Assembly (NCBI GenBank): GCA_016125255.1
Contig: WGMD01000020.1
Location: 96,169-160,168 of the forward strand
Length of the DNA stretch: 64,000 bases
Source of the DNA: Planctomycetota bacterium
Lineage (GTDB): Bacteria; Planctomycetota; Phycisphaerae; Phycisphaerales; Zrk34
Reading direction: 5' to 3'
The position numbers and the translations under genes were made by a program. This document shows, in pieces, positions 32,008 to 39,951 of the stretch. The notes under the pieces are model-generated. The model had not been told where the DNA came from. It saw only the letters and a program-made list of their open reading frames with translations, and made no database searches. Position 1 is the first letter of the stretch. Every line of letters begins with the position of its first letter.

Positions 32008-33342
32008 TCAGGCGATGAGGTCCTTGATGACCTGCCCGTCCTTGACGATCTCGATGGGCCGCGCGCCCGGAGCCATCAGCTCCTTGTCGGCGACGATGCC
32101 CATCTGGTTGTACACGGTCGTGGCCCAGTCCGGAACGGTCAGGCCGTCCTCTTCGGGCTCCGTGCTCGTCGTGTCGCTCTTGCCGTAGATGAGGCCCTTC
32201 TTGAGTCCGCCGCCGGCCATGACGATCGAGAAGACCTTGGGGTAGTGGTCGCGGCCGGCATCGTTGTTGATCTTGGGCGTGCGGCCGAATTCGCTGGTGA
32301 CCATGACCAGCGTGCTGTCGAGCATGCCTCGCTTGTCCAGGTCGCTGATCAGCGCCGCCAGCGCCTGATCGAGCTTGGGCGCCTGATTCTTGAAGGCGTT
32401 TTCGATCTTCTGGTGATGGTCCCATCCGCCGAACGTCATCGACACGAAGCGGACGCCGCCCTCGACGAGCCGGCGGCAAAGCAGCATGCGCATGCCCGCA
32501 TCGTTCTGGCCGTACATGTTCTTGGTTTCTTCCGATTCCGCGTCGAGCTGGAACGCTTCGCGGGCGCCCTTGGAGCTGATCATCGCGTACGCCCGCTGAT
32601 AGAACGAGTCCATCGCGTCCAGCGCATCGGACTTCTCCATCGAGCGGAAGTGCGCATCGACCGTATCCAGCAGCGTGCGCCGCTGATCGAACCGGGCGCT
32701 GTCCACGCCGCTCGGCAGCGACAGGTCGCGCACGGCGAATCCCTTGTTCGCCGGATCGGCGCCGAGACTGAACGGGCCGTAGGCGCTGGACAGATACCCG
32801 GAGCCGGCGAAGACATTGGGCTGGCTCGGCACGCAGACGTAGGGGGGCATGCTGTTGCGCGACCCGAACTCGTGCGACACGACCGAGCCGATCGACGGGA
32901 ACTGAAGCGCCGGGCTGGGCCGGTAGCCGGTGAACATGTTGTGCGTGCCGCGCTCGTGGGCCGCTTCGCCGTGCGTCATGCCGCGGCAGACGACGAGCTT
33001 GTCGGCGATGTCGGCGCACTTGGCGAACGACTCGCTGAAGTATTCGCCGCTGATCTTCGTCTTGACGGTGCCCAGCGACCCGCGGTACTCCAGCGGGGCG
33101 TAGAGCTTGGGGTCCCAGGATTCCTGCGCCGCCATGCCGCCGGGCAGGAAGATATTGATCACGCTCTTGGCCGGGCCTTCCTTCGATTCGTAATTCTTCT
33201 GAGCCGCTTCGAGGCGAAGGGCGTCGCCGAGCGTCAGCCCCAGGCCCCCGATCACGCCGACCTGCATGAAGGTTCGACGGTTCGTACGTGTGCGGAAGTG
33301 ATACGGATCGTCCAGCCACGTGCCTCGAATTGGATTGCTCAT
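32008..33342 (-). CDS. DUF1501 family protein with a Tat-like signal
   Basis: A 444-residue member of DUF1501, a family related to alkaline-phosphatase-like/sulfatase folds. The N-terminus has a twin-arginine-like signal (TNRRTFMQVGVIGGLGLTLGDAL). Family marks include INIFLPGGMAAQESWDPK, CRGMTHGEAAHERGTHNMFTGY, GGVRFVSMTFGGWDHH and VMVTSEFGRTPKINNDAGRDH; the last two carry the His/Asp ligands of a presumed metal site. It is the first gene of a minus-strand cassette with the PPC protein (70-base gap), the DUF1549/1553 protein and the haem-WD40 protein. A promoter candidate lies at 33549-33576. Confidence 0.9.
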   Translation of the reverse strand: MSNPIRGTWLDDPYHFRTRTNRRTFMQVGVIGGLGLTLGDALRLEAAQKNYESKEGPAKSVINIFLPGGMAAQESWDPKLYAPLEYRGSLGTVKTKISGEYFSESFAKCADIADKLVVCRGMTHGEAAHERGTHNMFTGYRPSPALQFPSIGSVVSHEFGSRNSMPPYVCVPSQPNVFAGSGYLSSAYGPFSLGADPANKGFAVRDLSLPSGVDSARFDQRRTLLDTVDAHFRSMEKSDALDAMDSFYQRAYAMISSKGAREAFQLDAESEETKNMYGQNDAGMRMLLCRRLVEGGVRFVSMTFGGWDHHQKIENAFKNQAPKLDQALAALISDLDKRGMLDSTLVMVTSEFGRTPKINNDAGRDHYPKVFSIVMAGGGLKKGLIYGKSDTTSTEPEEDGLTVPDWATTVYNQMGIVADKELMAPGARPIEIVKDGQVIKDLIA

Positions 33343-33679
33343 CGCGTCGTTCCTTCAGTAAGAGTTCGTGGGACCCAGATCATTGGGGGCGGGGTGTGGG
33401 GTGGTGCGGCGTCGTCCCGGGCGGAGAGTGCACCTGTTCACGCATTAAGGGTATTGTTCGTCGTCGAGCCGAGTCGGACAAGTGACCCTAAAATTTTCCT
33501 TATGCGTTTTGGCCGGATCGGCGTGATTACCGATGATGGCACGATGCTATTCTACCATCGGGTCCAACGGCCGCAACCTCAAAATAATTGCCCCCGTTTT
33601 CCAACTTCCGCCCAGGTGATCCGACGCCCCACGCAAGTCGCACCCCGATCCTGCCGATACCGCTCGTGGAGGATGTTCC
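33343..33679. other. 337-base divergent intergenic region
   Basis: No gene is seen. It separates the DUF1501 cassette (minus strand) from the zinc-ribbon gene (plus strand), contains an AT-rich patch near 33490-33500, and a minus-strand promoter candidate at 33549-33576. GGAGG at 33668-33672 is the ribosome site of the zinc-ribbon gene. Confidence 0.5.
33549..33576 (-). promoter_or_regulatory. Candidate promoter for the DUF1501-cytochrome cassette
   Basis: On the minus strand: TTGCGG (33576-33571), 16-base spacer, TAGAAT (33554-33549). Transcription would start near 33542, giving a leader of about 200 bases to the DUF1501 ATG. Confidence 0.4.
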
Positions 33680-33856
33680 ATGCCTGAACAAGTCATCCGC
33701 ATCATGTGTCCGAACCTCAAGTGCCGCCGCATCCTCGGCGTGCCCCCCACCGCGCGCGGTAAAAACATCCGCTGCGGCAGCTGCGGGTCCAACGTCCGCG
33801 TCCCCGCCGCTCCCCCGGCCCCGGCGCCCGCTGAAACCGCAAAGACCGTCGAGTAA
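33680..33856 (+). CDS. Small zinc-ribbon protein
   Basis: A 58-residue protein with four cysteines in a zinc-ribbon arrangement (Cys10, Cys15, Cys32, Cys35; CPNLKC and CGSC) followed by a Pro/Ala-rich tail. Such MJ0042-like ribbons are often N-terminal modules of planctomycete proteins; here it stands alone. ATG 33680 is preceded by GGAGG at 33668-33672 with ideal spacing. Function unknown; nucleic-acid or protein binding is possible. A perfect palindrome with a T run follows 46 bases after the stop. Confidence 0.72.
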   Translation: MPEQVIRIMCPNLKCRRILGVPPTARGKNIRCGSCGSNVRVPAAPPAPAPAETAKTVE

Positions 33857-33869
33857 CACGCGACTCGCT

Positions 33870-33897
33870 TTGCATCAACCCCCAGCTTGACTAAGAT
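33870..33897 (+). promoter_or_regulatory. Candidate dapA promoter
   Basis: TTGCAT (33870-33875), 16-base spacer, TAAGAT (33892-33897). The predicted start near 33904 falls in the palindrome at 33903-33922, leaving a leader of about 50 bases before dapA. Confidence 0.4.
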
Positions 33898-33902
33898 GGC
33901 CC

Positions 33903-33927
33903 GGCGACGCGCGCGCGTCGCCTTTTT
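33903..33927 (+). terminator. Perfect 20-base palindrome plus T5 between the zinc-ribbon gene and dapA
   Basis: GGCGACGCGC (33903-33912) is followed directly by its inverse (33913-33922) and TTTTT (33923-33927). It looks like an intrinsic terminator of the zinc-ribbon transcript, though it also falls at the predicted start of the dapA transcript. Confidence 0.6.
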
Positions 33928-33954
33928 CGCTGCGCTTCCCAAAGGGCCATCCCC

Positions 33955-34842
33955 ATGTTCCAAGGCGCTTTCACCGCCATCGTCACTCCCTTCGCCAACG
34001 GTCAGCTCGACGAAGCACGACTCCGCGACAACGTCGAATTCCAGATCGCCGGCTCCATCGACGGGCTCGTCCCCGTCGGAACCACCGGCGAGTCCCCGAC
34101 CCTGACTCACGCCGAGCATAACCGCGTCGTCGATGTCGTCATCGAAGCCGTCAACGGCCGCGTCCCCGTCATCGCCGGCACCGGCTCCAACTCCACCGCC
34201 GAAGCCCTCGAATCCACGCGCCACGCCGCCGACGCCGGCGCCGCCGCATCCCTCCAGGTCAATCCCTACTACAACAAGCCCACGCAGGAAGGCCTCTACC
34301 GTCACTTTGCCACCATCGCCGACGAAGTCGACCTGCCCATCGTCCTCTACAACATCCCCGGCCGATCCGCCGTCGCCCTGACGATTGGCACCATCCAGCG
34401 CCTCGCCAAGCACCCCAACATCGTCGCCATCAAGGAAGCGACCGGCTCCCTCGACCTCGCCTCCGAAATCTGCGCGACCACCGACCTGGCCGTCCTCTCC
34501 GGCGACGACTCGCTCACCTTGCCCCTCATGTCCGTCGGCGGCAAGGGCGTCATCTCCGTGGCGTCGAACATCATCCCCGACCGCGTCACCCGCATGGTCC
34601 ACCTCGCCCTCGGCAACCAGTGGGCCGAAGCCCGAGCCGCCCACCTGGAAATGTTCGAACTCTTCAAGGGTCTCTTCGTCGAGACGAATCCCATCCCCGT
34701 CAAGACCGCCATGATGCTCATGGGCATGGACAGCGGCGAATTCCGCCTCCCCATGTGCGAACTCGCCCAGTCGAATCTCCCCGCCCTCGAAACATTGCTC
34801 CGCAAGCACCACGTCCTGACCACCACCCCCGCCACGCGCTGA
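33955..34842 (+). CDS. dapA: 4-hydroxy-tetrahydrodipicolinate synthase
   Basis: DapA condenses pyruvate and aspartate semialdehyde in the lysine/diaminopimelate pathway. The 295-residue barrel shows FTAIVTPF, DGLVPVGTTGESPTL (the GTTGE phosphate/carboxylate loop), NPYYNKPTQEGLY with the catalytic Tyr, YNIPGRS, and the Schiff-base lysine in IVAIKEATG. The reading to MLMGMDSGEFRLPM matches the C-terminal helices. AAGGG lies 9 bases before the ATG. It is a single-gene unit here; dapF is 15 kb away. Confidence 0.96.
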   Translation: MFQGAFTAIVTPFANGQLDEARLRDNVEFQIAGSIDGLVPVGTTGESPTLTHAEHNRVVDVVIEAVNGRVPVIAGTGSNSTAEALESTRHAADAGAAASLQVNPYYNKPTQEGLYRHFATIADEVDLPIVLYNIPGRSAVALTIGTIQRLAKHPNIVAIKEATGSLDLASEICATTDLAVLSGDDSLTLPLMSVGGKGVISVASNIIPDRVTRMVHLALGNQWAEARAAHLEMFELFKGLFVETNPIPVKTAMMLMGMDSGEFRLPMCELAQSNLPALETLLRKHHVLTTTPATR

Positions 34843-34847
34843 CCCAT

Positions 34848-34924
34848 TTAGCGGCGGCGCTCGCCCCGCGCGGGAATTTCACATTCCCATTCCCCCTGTT
34901 TAGCGACGCCGCAACGCGGCGTGC
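34848..34924 (+). repeat. Two GTTTAGCG-type palindromes in tandem
   Basis: Copy at 34848-34875 begins TTTAGCGGCG and forms an imperfect stem. Copy at 34898-34924 begins GTTTAGCGACG with a perfect 7-bp stem (34906-34912/34916-34922, loop AAC). Both share the head motif with 2130-2155 while the stem sequence differs. They fill the gap between dapA and the sigma factor gene. Confidence 0.68.
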
Positions 34925-34992
34925 TTCTTATTTCTTCGAGAACCCCGTTACACCCGCACCTCTCCCGCCATCAATAATCACAGAGGTGCCCC

Positions 34993-35532
34993 ATGCTCCT
35001 GACCCGCCTCGACAATCCGGCCGCCGCCGCGCCCCGCGTGACGCCCTCCGTCCTTGTCTCGTCCGACAACGAGCGCATGGTCCGCCGCTACGTCGCCGCC
35101 CTCTGCCACCAGCCCCGCGATGTCGACGACCTGACGCAGGAAGTCTTCGTCCGCGCCCTGACCCGCATCAATTCAATCCACAGCCCCGACGCCGCCCCGC
35201 GCTATCTCCGCGGCGTCGCCCGCAAAGTCGTGCAGGAGCATTTCCGCTCGCGCACACGCAGTCAGCGTCATGTCGAACTGACCGCCGAAGCGGTCGCCGG
35301 CTCCGTCCGCACGCCCGCCGCGCTCTGCGCCGATCGCGATGCCCTCCGCGCTCTGCGCGACGCCATCGCCGCCTTGCCTATCGTCTCCCGCCGCATGCTC
35401 GAAATGCGCTATCACGATGATCGATCCGCCGCGCAGATCGCCGCCGCACTCGACATCGATCACGCCGCCGTCCGCATGAGTCTCATGCGCATCCGCCAGC
35501 GCCTCCGCCGCGCCATCGGCCCGCATCTCTGA
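34993..35532 (+). CDS. ECF RNA polymerase sigma factor
   Basis: A 179-residue sigma factor. Region 2 (about residues 28-88) shows RMVRRYVAALCHQPRDVDDLTQEVFVRAL followed by YLRGVARKVVQEHFR. Region 4 (about 120-172) shows LPIVSRRMLEMRYHDDRSAAQIAAALDI and the recognition helix AVRMSLMRIRQRLRR. The N-terminal 27 residues are an extension. GAGGTG lies just before the ATG. No anti-sigma gene adjoins it: the next gene, 72 bases on, is a ferredoxin. Its control is therefore unclear. Confidence 0.9.
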   Translation: MLLTRLDNPAAAAPRVTPSVLVSSDNERMVRRYVAALCHQPRDVDDLTQEVFVRALTRINSIHSPDAAPRYLRGVARKVVQEHFRSRTRSQRHVELTAEAVAGSVRTPAALCADRDALRALRDAIAALPIVSRRMLEMRYHDDRSAAQIAAALDIDHAAVRMSLMRIRQRLRRAIGPHL

Positions 35533-35604
35533 CAACCTGACCCGACCCAGCGTCCCCAACCTCCGTGCGCGATCGCCGCGCGACCATCATGGAGTTCACA
35601 AATC

Positions 35605-35871
35605 ATGGCTTTCGTCATTACCGACAAATGTGTCGGCGTCAAAGACGCCGGATGCGTCAGCGTCTGCCCCAGCGACTGCATCGCCCCGCGTCCCCACGAC
35701 CCCGACTTCCCTGCCGCGACCCAACTGTACATCGACCCCCACGATTGCATCGACTGCGGCCTGTGCGTCGACGAATGCCCAGCCCGCGCCATCTTCGCCG
35801 AATCCGACCTCACCGGCGACGACCGCCGCTTCATCGCCCTCAACGCCGCCCACTTCAAGCGCCAACCCTGA
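35605..35871 (+). CDS. fdxA: Seven-iron ferredoxin (FdxA-like)
   Basis: An 88-residue ferredoxin with two clusters. The N-terminus MAFVITDKCVGVKDAGC, with Cys9, Cys17, Cys21-Pro and Cys25, is laid out like Azotobacter FdI, in which the residue 11 Cys is absent here (Val12 region), favouring a [3Fe-4S] site. The second motif CIDCGLCVDECP (Cys48, 51, 54, 58) gives the [4Fe-4S] site. It is about 18 residues shorter than FdI, lacking the C-terminal tail. GGAG at 35591-35594 precedes the ATG. It carries low-potential electrons in the cytosol; partners are not visible here. Confidence 0.88.
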   Translation: MAFVITDKCVGVKDAGCVSVCPSDCIAPRPHDPDFPAATQLYIDPHDCIDCGLCVDECPARAIFAESDLTGDDRRFIALNAAHFKRQP

Positions 35872-35936
35872 CCCCCCGTTTTGCATTATCGCATTACCCC
35901 GTGTAGAGCGGTATCGCAAATCAAATCGCGTTCCAA

Positions 35937-36015
35937 ACGAGCCGCGACCGTGAGGGAGCGGTCAAGGAACATGATTGGATGCGGGTTCGACCGCTCGCTG
36001 ACGCGCGCGGCTCGT
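35937..36015. repeat. 79-bp palindromic element, copy 1
   Basis: Arms of about 27 bases that start ACGAGCCGCG and end ...CGCGGCTCGT pair at 23 of 27 positions around a centre of about 25 bases. The second copy is at 40958-41037. It lies in the gap between the convergent ferredoxin and GNAT genes. Confidence 0.8.
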
Positions 36016-36050
36016 TGAAGACGTGCAGCTACGCATTTATTGAAACTGCT

Positions 36051-36518
36051 TTAGGGCGTCCATGCATACCGTCGTTTCGTGCGGGAGCCCCGCTGGTAAT
36101 GCGGGTCGTTGACCGGCACCGCGACCTCGTCCATGAATCGTGCGCCGAGTCGTTCGATGGTCCGCCGCGACGCGGCATTGTCTGGGTCGCACGTGACGAT
36201 GACGGTTTCGTAGATCGATCGAACAAACGGCCCGATCGCCCGGCAGGCGGCATACGCATAACCCCGCCCGCGAAAACGCTCCGCGATCTCAAACCCGATA
36301 TGCCCGGCACAAAGACGCACATGCTCCGTCTCCCCCACACGAAAGTTGATATGCCCCGCATCCGAACCGTCCGCCGCGATGATGCGAAAATGAAAAGACG
36401 GCACCAACCCCCGCGCCGCCTCACCGGGCACCACACGACTGAACCGCACCGTCACCTCGCCGAACGCCAACGATTCCGGCGGCAAGGGAAGCGACTCGAT
36501 TTGTGTCGGATCGGTCAT
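36051..36518 (-). CDS. GNAT family N-acetyltransferase
   Basis: A protein of about 155 residues in the RimJ/RimL-like GNAT branch. It shows the beta4 strand AGHINFRV, the acetyl-CoA loop in HIGFEIAERFRGRGYAYAACRAI (the R/Q-x-x-G-x-G/A pattern as RFRGRGYA), and NAASRRTIERLGARF near the end, with the conserved Asn/Arg and C-terminal helix. The substrate cannot be read from the sequence. An ATG at 36533 would add five residues; no clear ribosome site favours it. Confidence 0.82.
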   Translation of the reverse strand: MTDPTQIESLPLPPESLAFGEVTVRFSRVVPGEAARGLVPSFHFRIIAADGSDAGHINFRVGETEHVRLCAGHIGFEIAERFRGRGYAYAACRAIGPFVRSIYETVIVTCDPDNAASRRTIERLGARFMDEVAVPVNDPHYQRGSRTKRRYAWTP

Positions 36519-36563
36519 GAAACTCACGCCCATCCTTCTGTCGGTCCATGATCGCCTCAGCCG

Positions 36564-36848
36564 TCAATATCCCGTTTCTTCCGCAACAAGTTCGCCATCG
36601 CAGAAGACTCGATACGATTGAGGACGAAGACCCGCGAAGAACACCGGGCGCGACTTTTCGATGACCAGTGTGTGTCCGTCGAATTCGACGTGCCAGATGC
36701 GCTTGCATGAGAATGAAAAGTGTGTTCCCAGATTGTATGGACTTTGCAACGGGACGCGGACGCCGTCGACCGTGACCACGGCGCGGCCGGTAAACCAATG
36801 GCGTGAGAACTCGACGCACTTGCCGGAAATGGTCACATTGAATTTCAT
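36564..36848 (-). CDS. Conserved-looking hypothetical protein, mostly beta
   Basis: Not recognised. A 94-residue protein of alternating beta strands (FNVTISGKCVEF, RAVVTVDGVRVPL, IWHVEFDGHTLVIEKSR, SYRVFCDGELV) with no signal peptide or membrane helix. The layout suggests a small beta-sandwich. It lies 13 bases after the cupin gene and 45 bases before the GNAT gene on the same strand, so the three may share a transcript. Confidence 0.55.
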   Translation of the reverse strand: MKFNVTISGKCVEFSRHWFTGRAVVTVDGVRVPLQSPYNLGTHFSFSCKRIWHVEFDGHTLVIEKSRPVFFAGLRPQSYRVFCDGELVAEETGY

Positions 36849-36861
36849 ACCGTTTCCGATC

Positions 36862-37353
36862 TCACCCCGGCTTCACCCACGACATCCCGTTCCGCTCCGC
36901 CGCGGCCATCATGCGCTGGATCATGGCATCGTTGATCTCCGGCAATGCGGCGTTGCGGTCGGTCGTCGGCGTGAACGATTCTTCGAAGAACTGCTGCATG
37001 CCCGTCGGGCCGGCGGGGGAGATGATCACGATCGCACGGGCGGGGACCGTTTCTTCGTTCTTGATCGAATGCACCGTGCCGCGCGGAATGTGGATGAAGT
37101 CCCCCTGTTTGGCGCGAATCGTCCGTCCCCCCGCGGTGAACGTCGCCCCGCCTTCGAGCATGTAAAACGTCTCGTCCTCAAAATGATGCACATGCGGCGG
37201 CGGCCCGCCCCCCGGCGCGATCACCCCCTCCACAATGAAACAACTCCCATGCGTTTCCAACCCCGTCGCCAAAAACGTCACCCGATCCGCCGGCCCGCAA
37301 TACATCGGCCCCGTCCCCGCGGGCACATACTTGACCGGCTCCGGATTCGACAT
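36862..37353 (-). CDS. Cupin domain protein
   Basis: A 163-residue single-domain cupin. Motif 1 is PPPHVHHFEDETFYMLEGG (two His and a Glu as metal ligands) and motif 2 is GDFIHIPRGTVHSIKN with the last His. No signal peptide. The family includes quercetinase-like dioxygenases and simple metal-binding proteins, so the activity is open. The ATG at 37353 has GGAGGG upstream. A 607-base non-coding stretch precedes it. Confidence 0.85.
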   Translation of the reverse strand: MSNPEPVKYVPAGTGPMYCGPADRVTFLATGLETHGSCFIVEGVIAPGGGPPPHVHHFEDETFYMLEGGATFTAGGRTIRAKQGDFIHIPRGTVHSIKNEETVPARAIVIISPAGPTGMQQFFEESFTPTTDRNAALPEINDAMIQRMMAAAERNGMSWVKPG

Positions 37354-37960
37354 GATGCAATGCCCTCCGATTGAGTTGAGTAGCGCCGCGATACAGGTCC
37401 GCCCCGGCCGGACACGATTTGCATGATGATACTCAAACCCCGTCGATGATCCATCGCGCGACGGGCGCGGGGCAACGGCGCTGGGGTGAGGTGACGGGCG
37501 GCGGCGCGGCATCCGGTTTATCCATTCCGCGCATCGGCCCGAACCGGCCCGGAACGGGTCGGCGATATAGCCGACCCCTTTGGGGTCGGGGTTGGGGCAT
37601 TGGGTTGAACGGGGGGCGCGATGCGGAAGTGGGTATCCGGGGGCGGGGATTTTGTCGGATTTCGCACGGGGGTGTCGCGGATCGCGCATGCGGGAGGCAA
37701 ATCTGCCCGCTGTGTGCGCATGGGTTTTTGTAAGTCGAGGAAATGCGTCGCACAGGCGTGACATGGCGCGATTTGACTGTGCGCATGGGCGCGCCCGTGC
37801 GCGCGGGAAGTCGCGTGGGGCGGCGATTTTGTGGGATTTTGAGGGCGGAAACGGGGGCGCACAGGGCGGGCGAAAATCGGAGTGGGGCGCGCGCCGGTGC
37901 GCGGGGGAGAAGCCCCGCTCCGCTGAAGCGGGGCGGGCCGGGTGGAGAATTGAGTAGGGG
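37354..37960. other. 607-base region without a convincing gene; G-rich, with internal repeats
   Basis: The plus strand is markedly G-rich. A 12-base motif TGTGCGCATGGG occurs exactly at 37713-37724 and 37778-37789. A longer imperfect repeat (GGCGGGGATTTTGTCGG at 37642, GGCGGCGATTTTGTGGG at 37819) is also present. Two GC hairpins are seen, around 37571-37593 and 37911-37938. Open frames here have no ribosome site and shadow-like composition. Confidence 0.5.
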
Positions 37961-38884
37961 TCAAAGACCCGCGAGGAGGACGGCGAGGAGGCCCTTTTGG
38001 GCGTGGAGCCGGTTGTGGGCTTGGGGGAAAACGCGGGAGGGGGGGCCGTCCATGGCGGCGTCGGTGATCTCGATGCCCCGGTAGGCGGGGAGGCAGTGCA
38101 GGACGACGGCGTGCGGGGCGGCGGCGGCGATGAGCTGATTGTTGATCTGATAGGGGGCGAACACCTTGAGCCGCGCGGCTTTCTCCTCCTCCTGACCCAT
38201 CGACACGAACGTATCGGCGTAGAGGGCGTCGGCGCCCTTGGCGGCTTGGAAGGGGTCTTCGGTGACGATGAGTTTGCCGCCGGCGGCCTGGCGTTCGATG
38301 CGTGCGATCGCAGCGTCGGAGAAGGAGTAATCGCGCGGGGCGGCGAGCGTGAAGTTCACGCCGAGTTTGACGCATAGTTCAGCCAGACTCAGCGCGACAT
38401 TGTTGCCATCGCCGACGAACGCCACCGTGCGGCCGGCGAGGTCCGGGCCGAATTCGTCGATGAGCGTCATGACGTCGGCGAGGGCCTGACACGGATGCGA
38501 ATCATCGGAGAGGGCATTGATGACGGGCACGCTCGCGTGCTCCGCCATGCTCAGCAGTTTCGCGTGCTCGGCGACGCGCGCCATGATGGCGTGCACCATG
38601 CCGCTCAGGACGCGCGCCACATCCTCGGGGCTCTCCCGCTTGCCGAGGCCGATCTCCTGATTGGACAGCGGCACGGCGTGCCCGCCGAGTTCGGTGACGG
38701 CCAGCTCGAAGCTCACGCGCGTGCGCAAGCTGGGCTTTTCGAAGATCATCGCCATCGACTTGCCGCGCAGGAGCGGATCGTTGACGCCCGCCTCCGCCCG
38801 CTGCTTGCGCAGCTTCACCCCGACGTCCAGCACGTGCTGGAGCCACTGCGGCGAATGGTCGGCGATGTCGATGAAATGAGTCAT
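37961..38884 (-). CDS. argF: Ornithine carbamoyltransferase
   Basis: Makes citrulline from ornithine and carbamoyl phosphate. The carbamoyl phosphate motif is in EKPSLRTRVSFE, with HPCQALAD in DDSHPCQALAD and HCLPAYRG near the C-terminus (the ornithine-binding HCLP loop). Length 307 fits the family. It lies downstream of argB on the same strand, with a heptamer palindrome in the 87-base gap. The variant N-acetylornithine transcarbamylase of some Bacteroidetes is an alternative; the HPCQ and HCLP wording favours the usual enzyme. Confidence 0.93.
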   Translation of the reverse strand: MTHFIDIADHSPQWLQHVLDVGVKLRKQRAEAGVNDPLLRGKSMAMIFEKPSLRTRVSFELAVTELGGHAVPLSNQEIGLGKRESPEDVARVLSGMVHAIMARVAEHAKLLSMAEHASVPVINALSDDSHPCQALADVMTLIDEFGPDLAGRTVAFVGDGNNVALSLAELCVKLGVNFTLAAPRDYSFSDAAIARIERQAAGGKLIVTEDPFQAAKGADALYADTFVSMGQEEEKAARLKVFAPYQINNQLIAAAAPHAVVLHCLPAYRGIEITDAAMDGPPSRVFPQAHNRLHAQKGLLAVLLAGL

Positions 38885-38886
38885 GA

Positions 38887-38966
38887 GCAGCTTTCAGCAG
38901 TCAGCGTTCAGTCATCAGCGGATAAGGCATTCAAGCGACAACGCTGAATGCTGACCGCTGATGCCT
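38887..38966. repeat. Heptamer palindrome (NNTCAGC type) between argB and argF
   Basis: The left arm (about 38887-38920) has units CAGCAGT, CAGCGTT, CAGTCAT, CAGCGGA. The right arm (about 38938-38966) has CGCTGAA, TGCTGAC, CGCTGAT, its inverse. The period is again 7 bases, with a sequence unrelated to the other heptamer types. Confidence 0.75.
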
Positions 38967-38971
38967 GGCGG

Positions 38972-39862
38972 CTATTCCAATACGATTTCGGTTCCGATGC
39001 CCGTGCGGGAGAAGATTTCCAGCAGGAGCGAATGCGGGATGCGGCCGTCGACGATGTGCACCTTCTTGACGCCGCCGGCGAGCGCGGTGAACGCCGCCTC
39101 TACCTTCGGGAGCATGCCCGCGGAGATGATGCCTTTCTCGACCAGCTCTTCGATCTGCGCCTTGGTCAGATGGCTCACCAGCGTGTCGGCCCCTTCGCCG
39201 GTGCGGATGCCGTGCGTGTCGGACACAAGCACGAGCTTCTCGGCTCCGAGCGAACCGGCGATCTTCCCGGCGGCGGAGTCGGCGTTAATGTTCAATTTCC
39301 CGCCCGCACTGTCGCGCGCGATCGGAGCGATCACCGGAATGTACTCGGAGGCGATGAGCACCTTGAGCAGATTCGTGTTGACCGAATCGACTTCGCCGAC
39401 GTAGCCCACGTCGATCTTGCGATTGTCCTCGCCCTTGAGGTAGAGCCGCTTGCCGAAGATCACGCAGCTCGCCAAGCTGTGCAGCGGCATGGCCAGATGT
39501 TCGTAGGCATTGATCTGATCGACGATGAACTTGTTGACGTCGTTGATGAGTACATGCTCGGCGATCGTCAGCGTGCGCTCGTCGGTGTAGCGACGGCCCT
39601 GCACGAACTGCGCTTCCAATCCCTCCGCCGCCATCGCCTGATTGATCGCCTTGCCGCCGCCATGCACGACGACCGGGCGCATGCCCACCGCGTCCATGAA
39701 GCACACGTCACGGATGAGCCCCTTGAGCGCTTCGGGGTCGTCCATGATCGATCCGCCGACTTTGACGACAATCGTGGCGTTCTCGAACTGGCGGATGTAC
39801 TGATGCGCTTCGATCAGCACCGCGGCTTTCTGAATGGCTTCTTCCATGACCGGCTGTCCCAT
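38972..39862 (-). CDS. argB: Acetylglutamate kinase
   Basis: Phosphorylates N-acetylglutamate, the second step of arginine synthesis. Marks are IVVKVGGSIMDDP, RPVVVHGGGKAINQAM, LNINADSAAGKIAGSLGAEKLVLVSDTHGI and the C-terminal GGVKKVHIVDGRIPHSLLLE. The Arg-rich N-terminal helix (EEAIQKAAVLIEAHQYIRQF) suggests an arginine-inhibited hexameric type. The start is uncertain: ATG 39862, 39871 and 39847 are all possible and none has a clear ribosome site. It leads the argB-argF pair and is divergent from an outer-membrane protein gene. Confidence 0.93.
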   Translation of the reverse strand: MGQPVMEEAIQKAAVLIEAHQYIRQFENATIVVKVGGSIMDDPEALKGLIRDVCFMDAVGMRPVVVHGGGKAINQAMAAEGLEAQFVQGRRYTDERTLTIAEHVLINDVNKFIVDQINAYEHLAMPLHSLASCVIFGKRLYLKGEDNRKIDVGYVGEVDSVNTNLLKVLIASEYIPVIAPIARDSAGGKLNINADSAAGKIAGSLGAEKLVLVSDTHGIRTGEGADTLVSHLTKAQIEELVEKGIISAGMLPKVEAAFTALAGGVKKVHIVDGRIPHSLLLEIFSRTGIGTEIVLE

Positions 39863-39951
39863 AGCGAGCATCCCAAGGGGGAAAAACGCACATGATACCG
39901 GCTTGCCCGCGCGTTTGCCAACCGCTGGCCGTTCGCACACAATGCCGGGCT

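Noticed and set aside
31888..33687. A 599-codon plus-strand frame opposite the DUF1501 gene
   Set aside because: The minus strand encodes well-conserved DUF1501 and PPC proteins with matching starts; the plus frame is an antisense shadow.
37518..38375. A 285-codon minus-strand frame in the G-rich region and over argF
   Set aside because: It is Arg/Pro-rich, has no start signal and overlaps argF in another frame.
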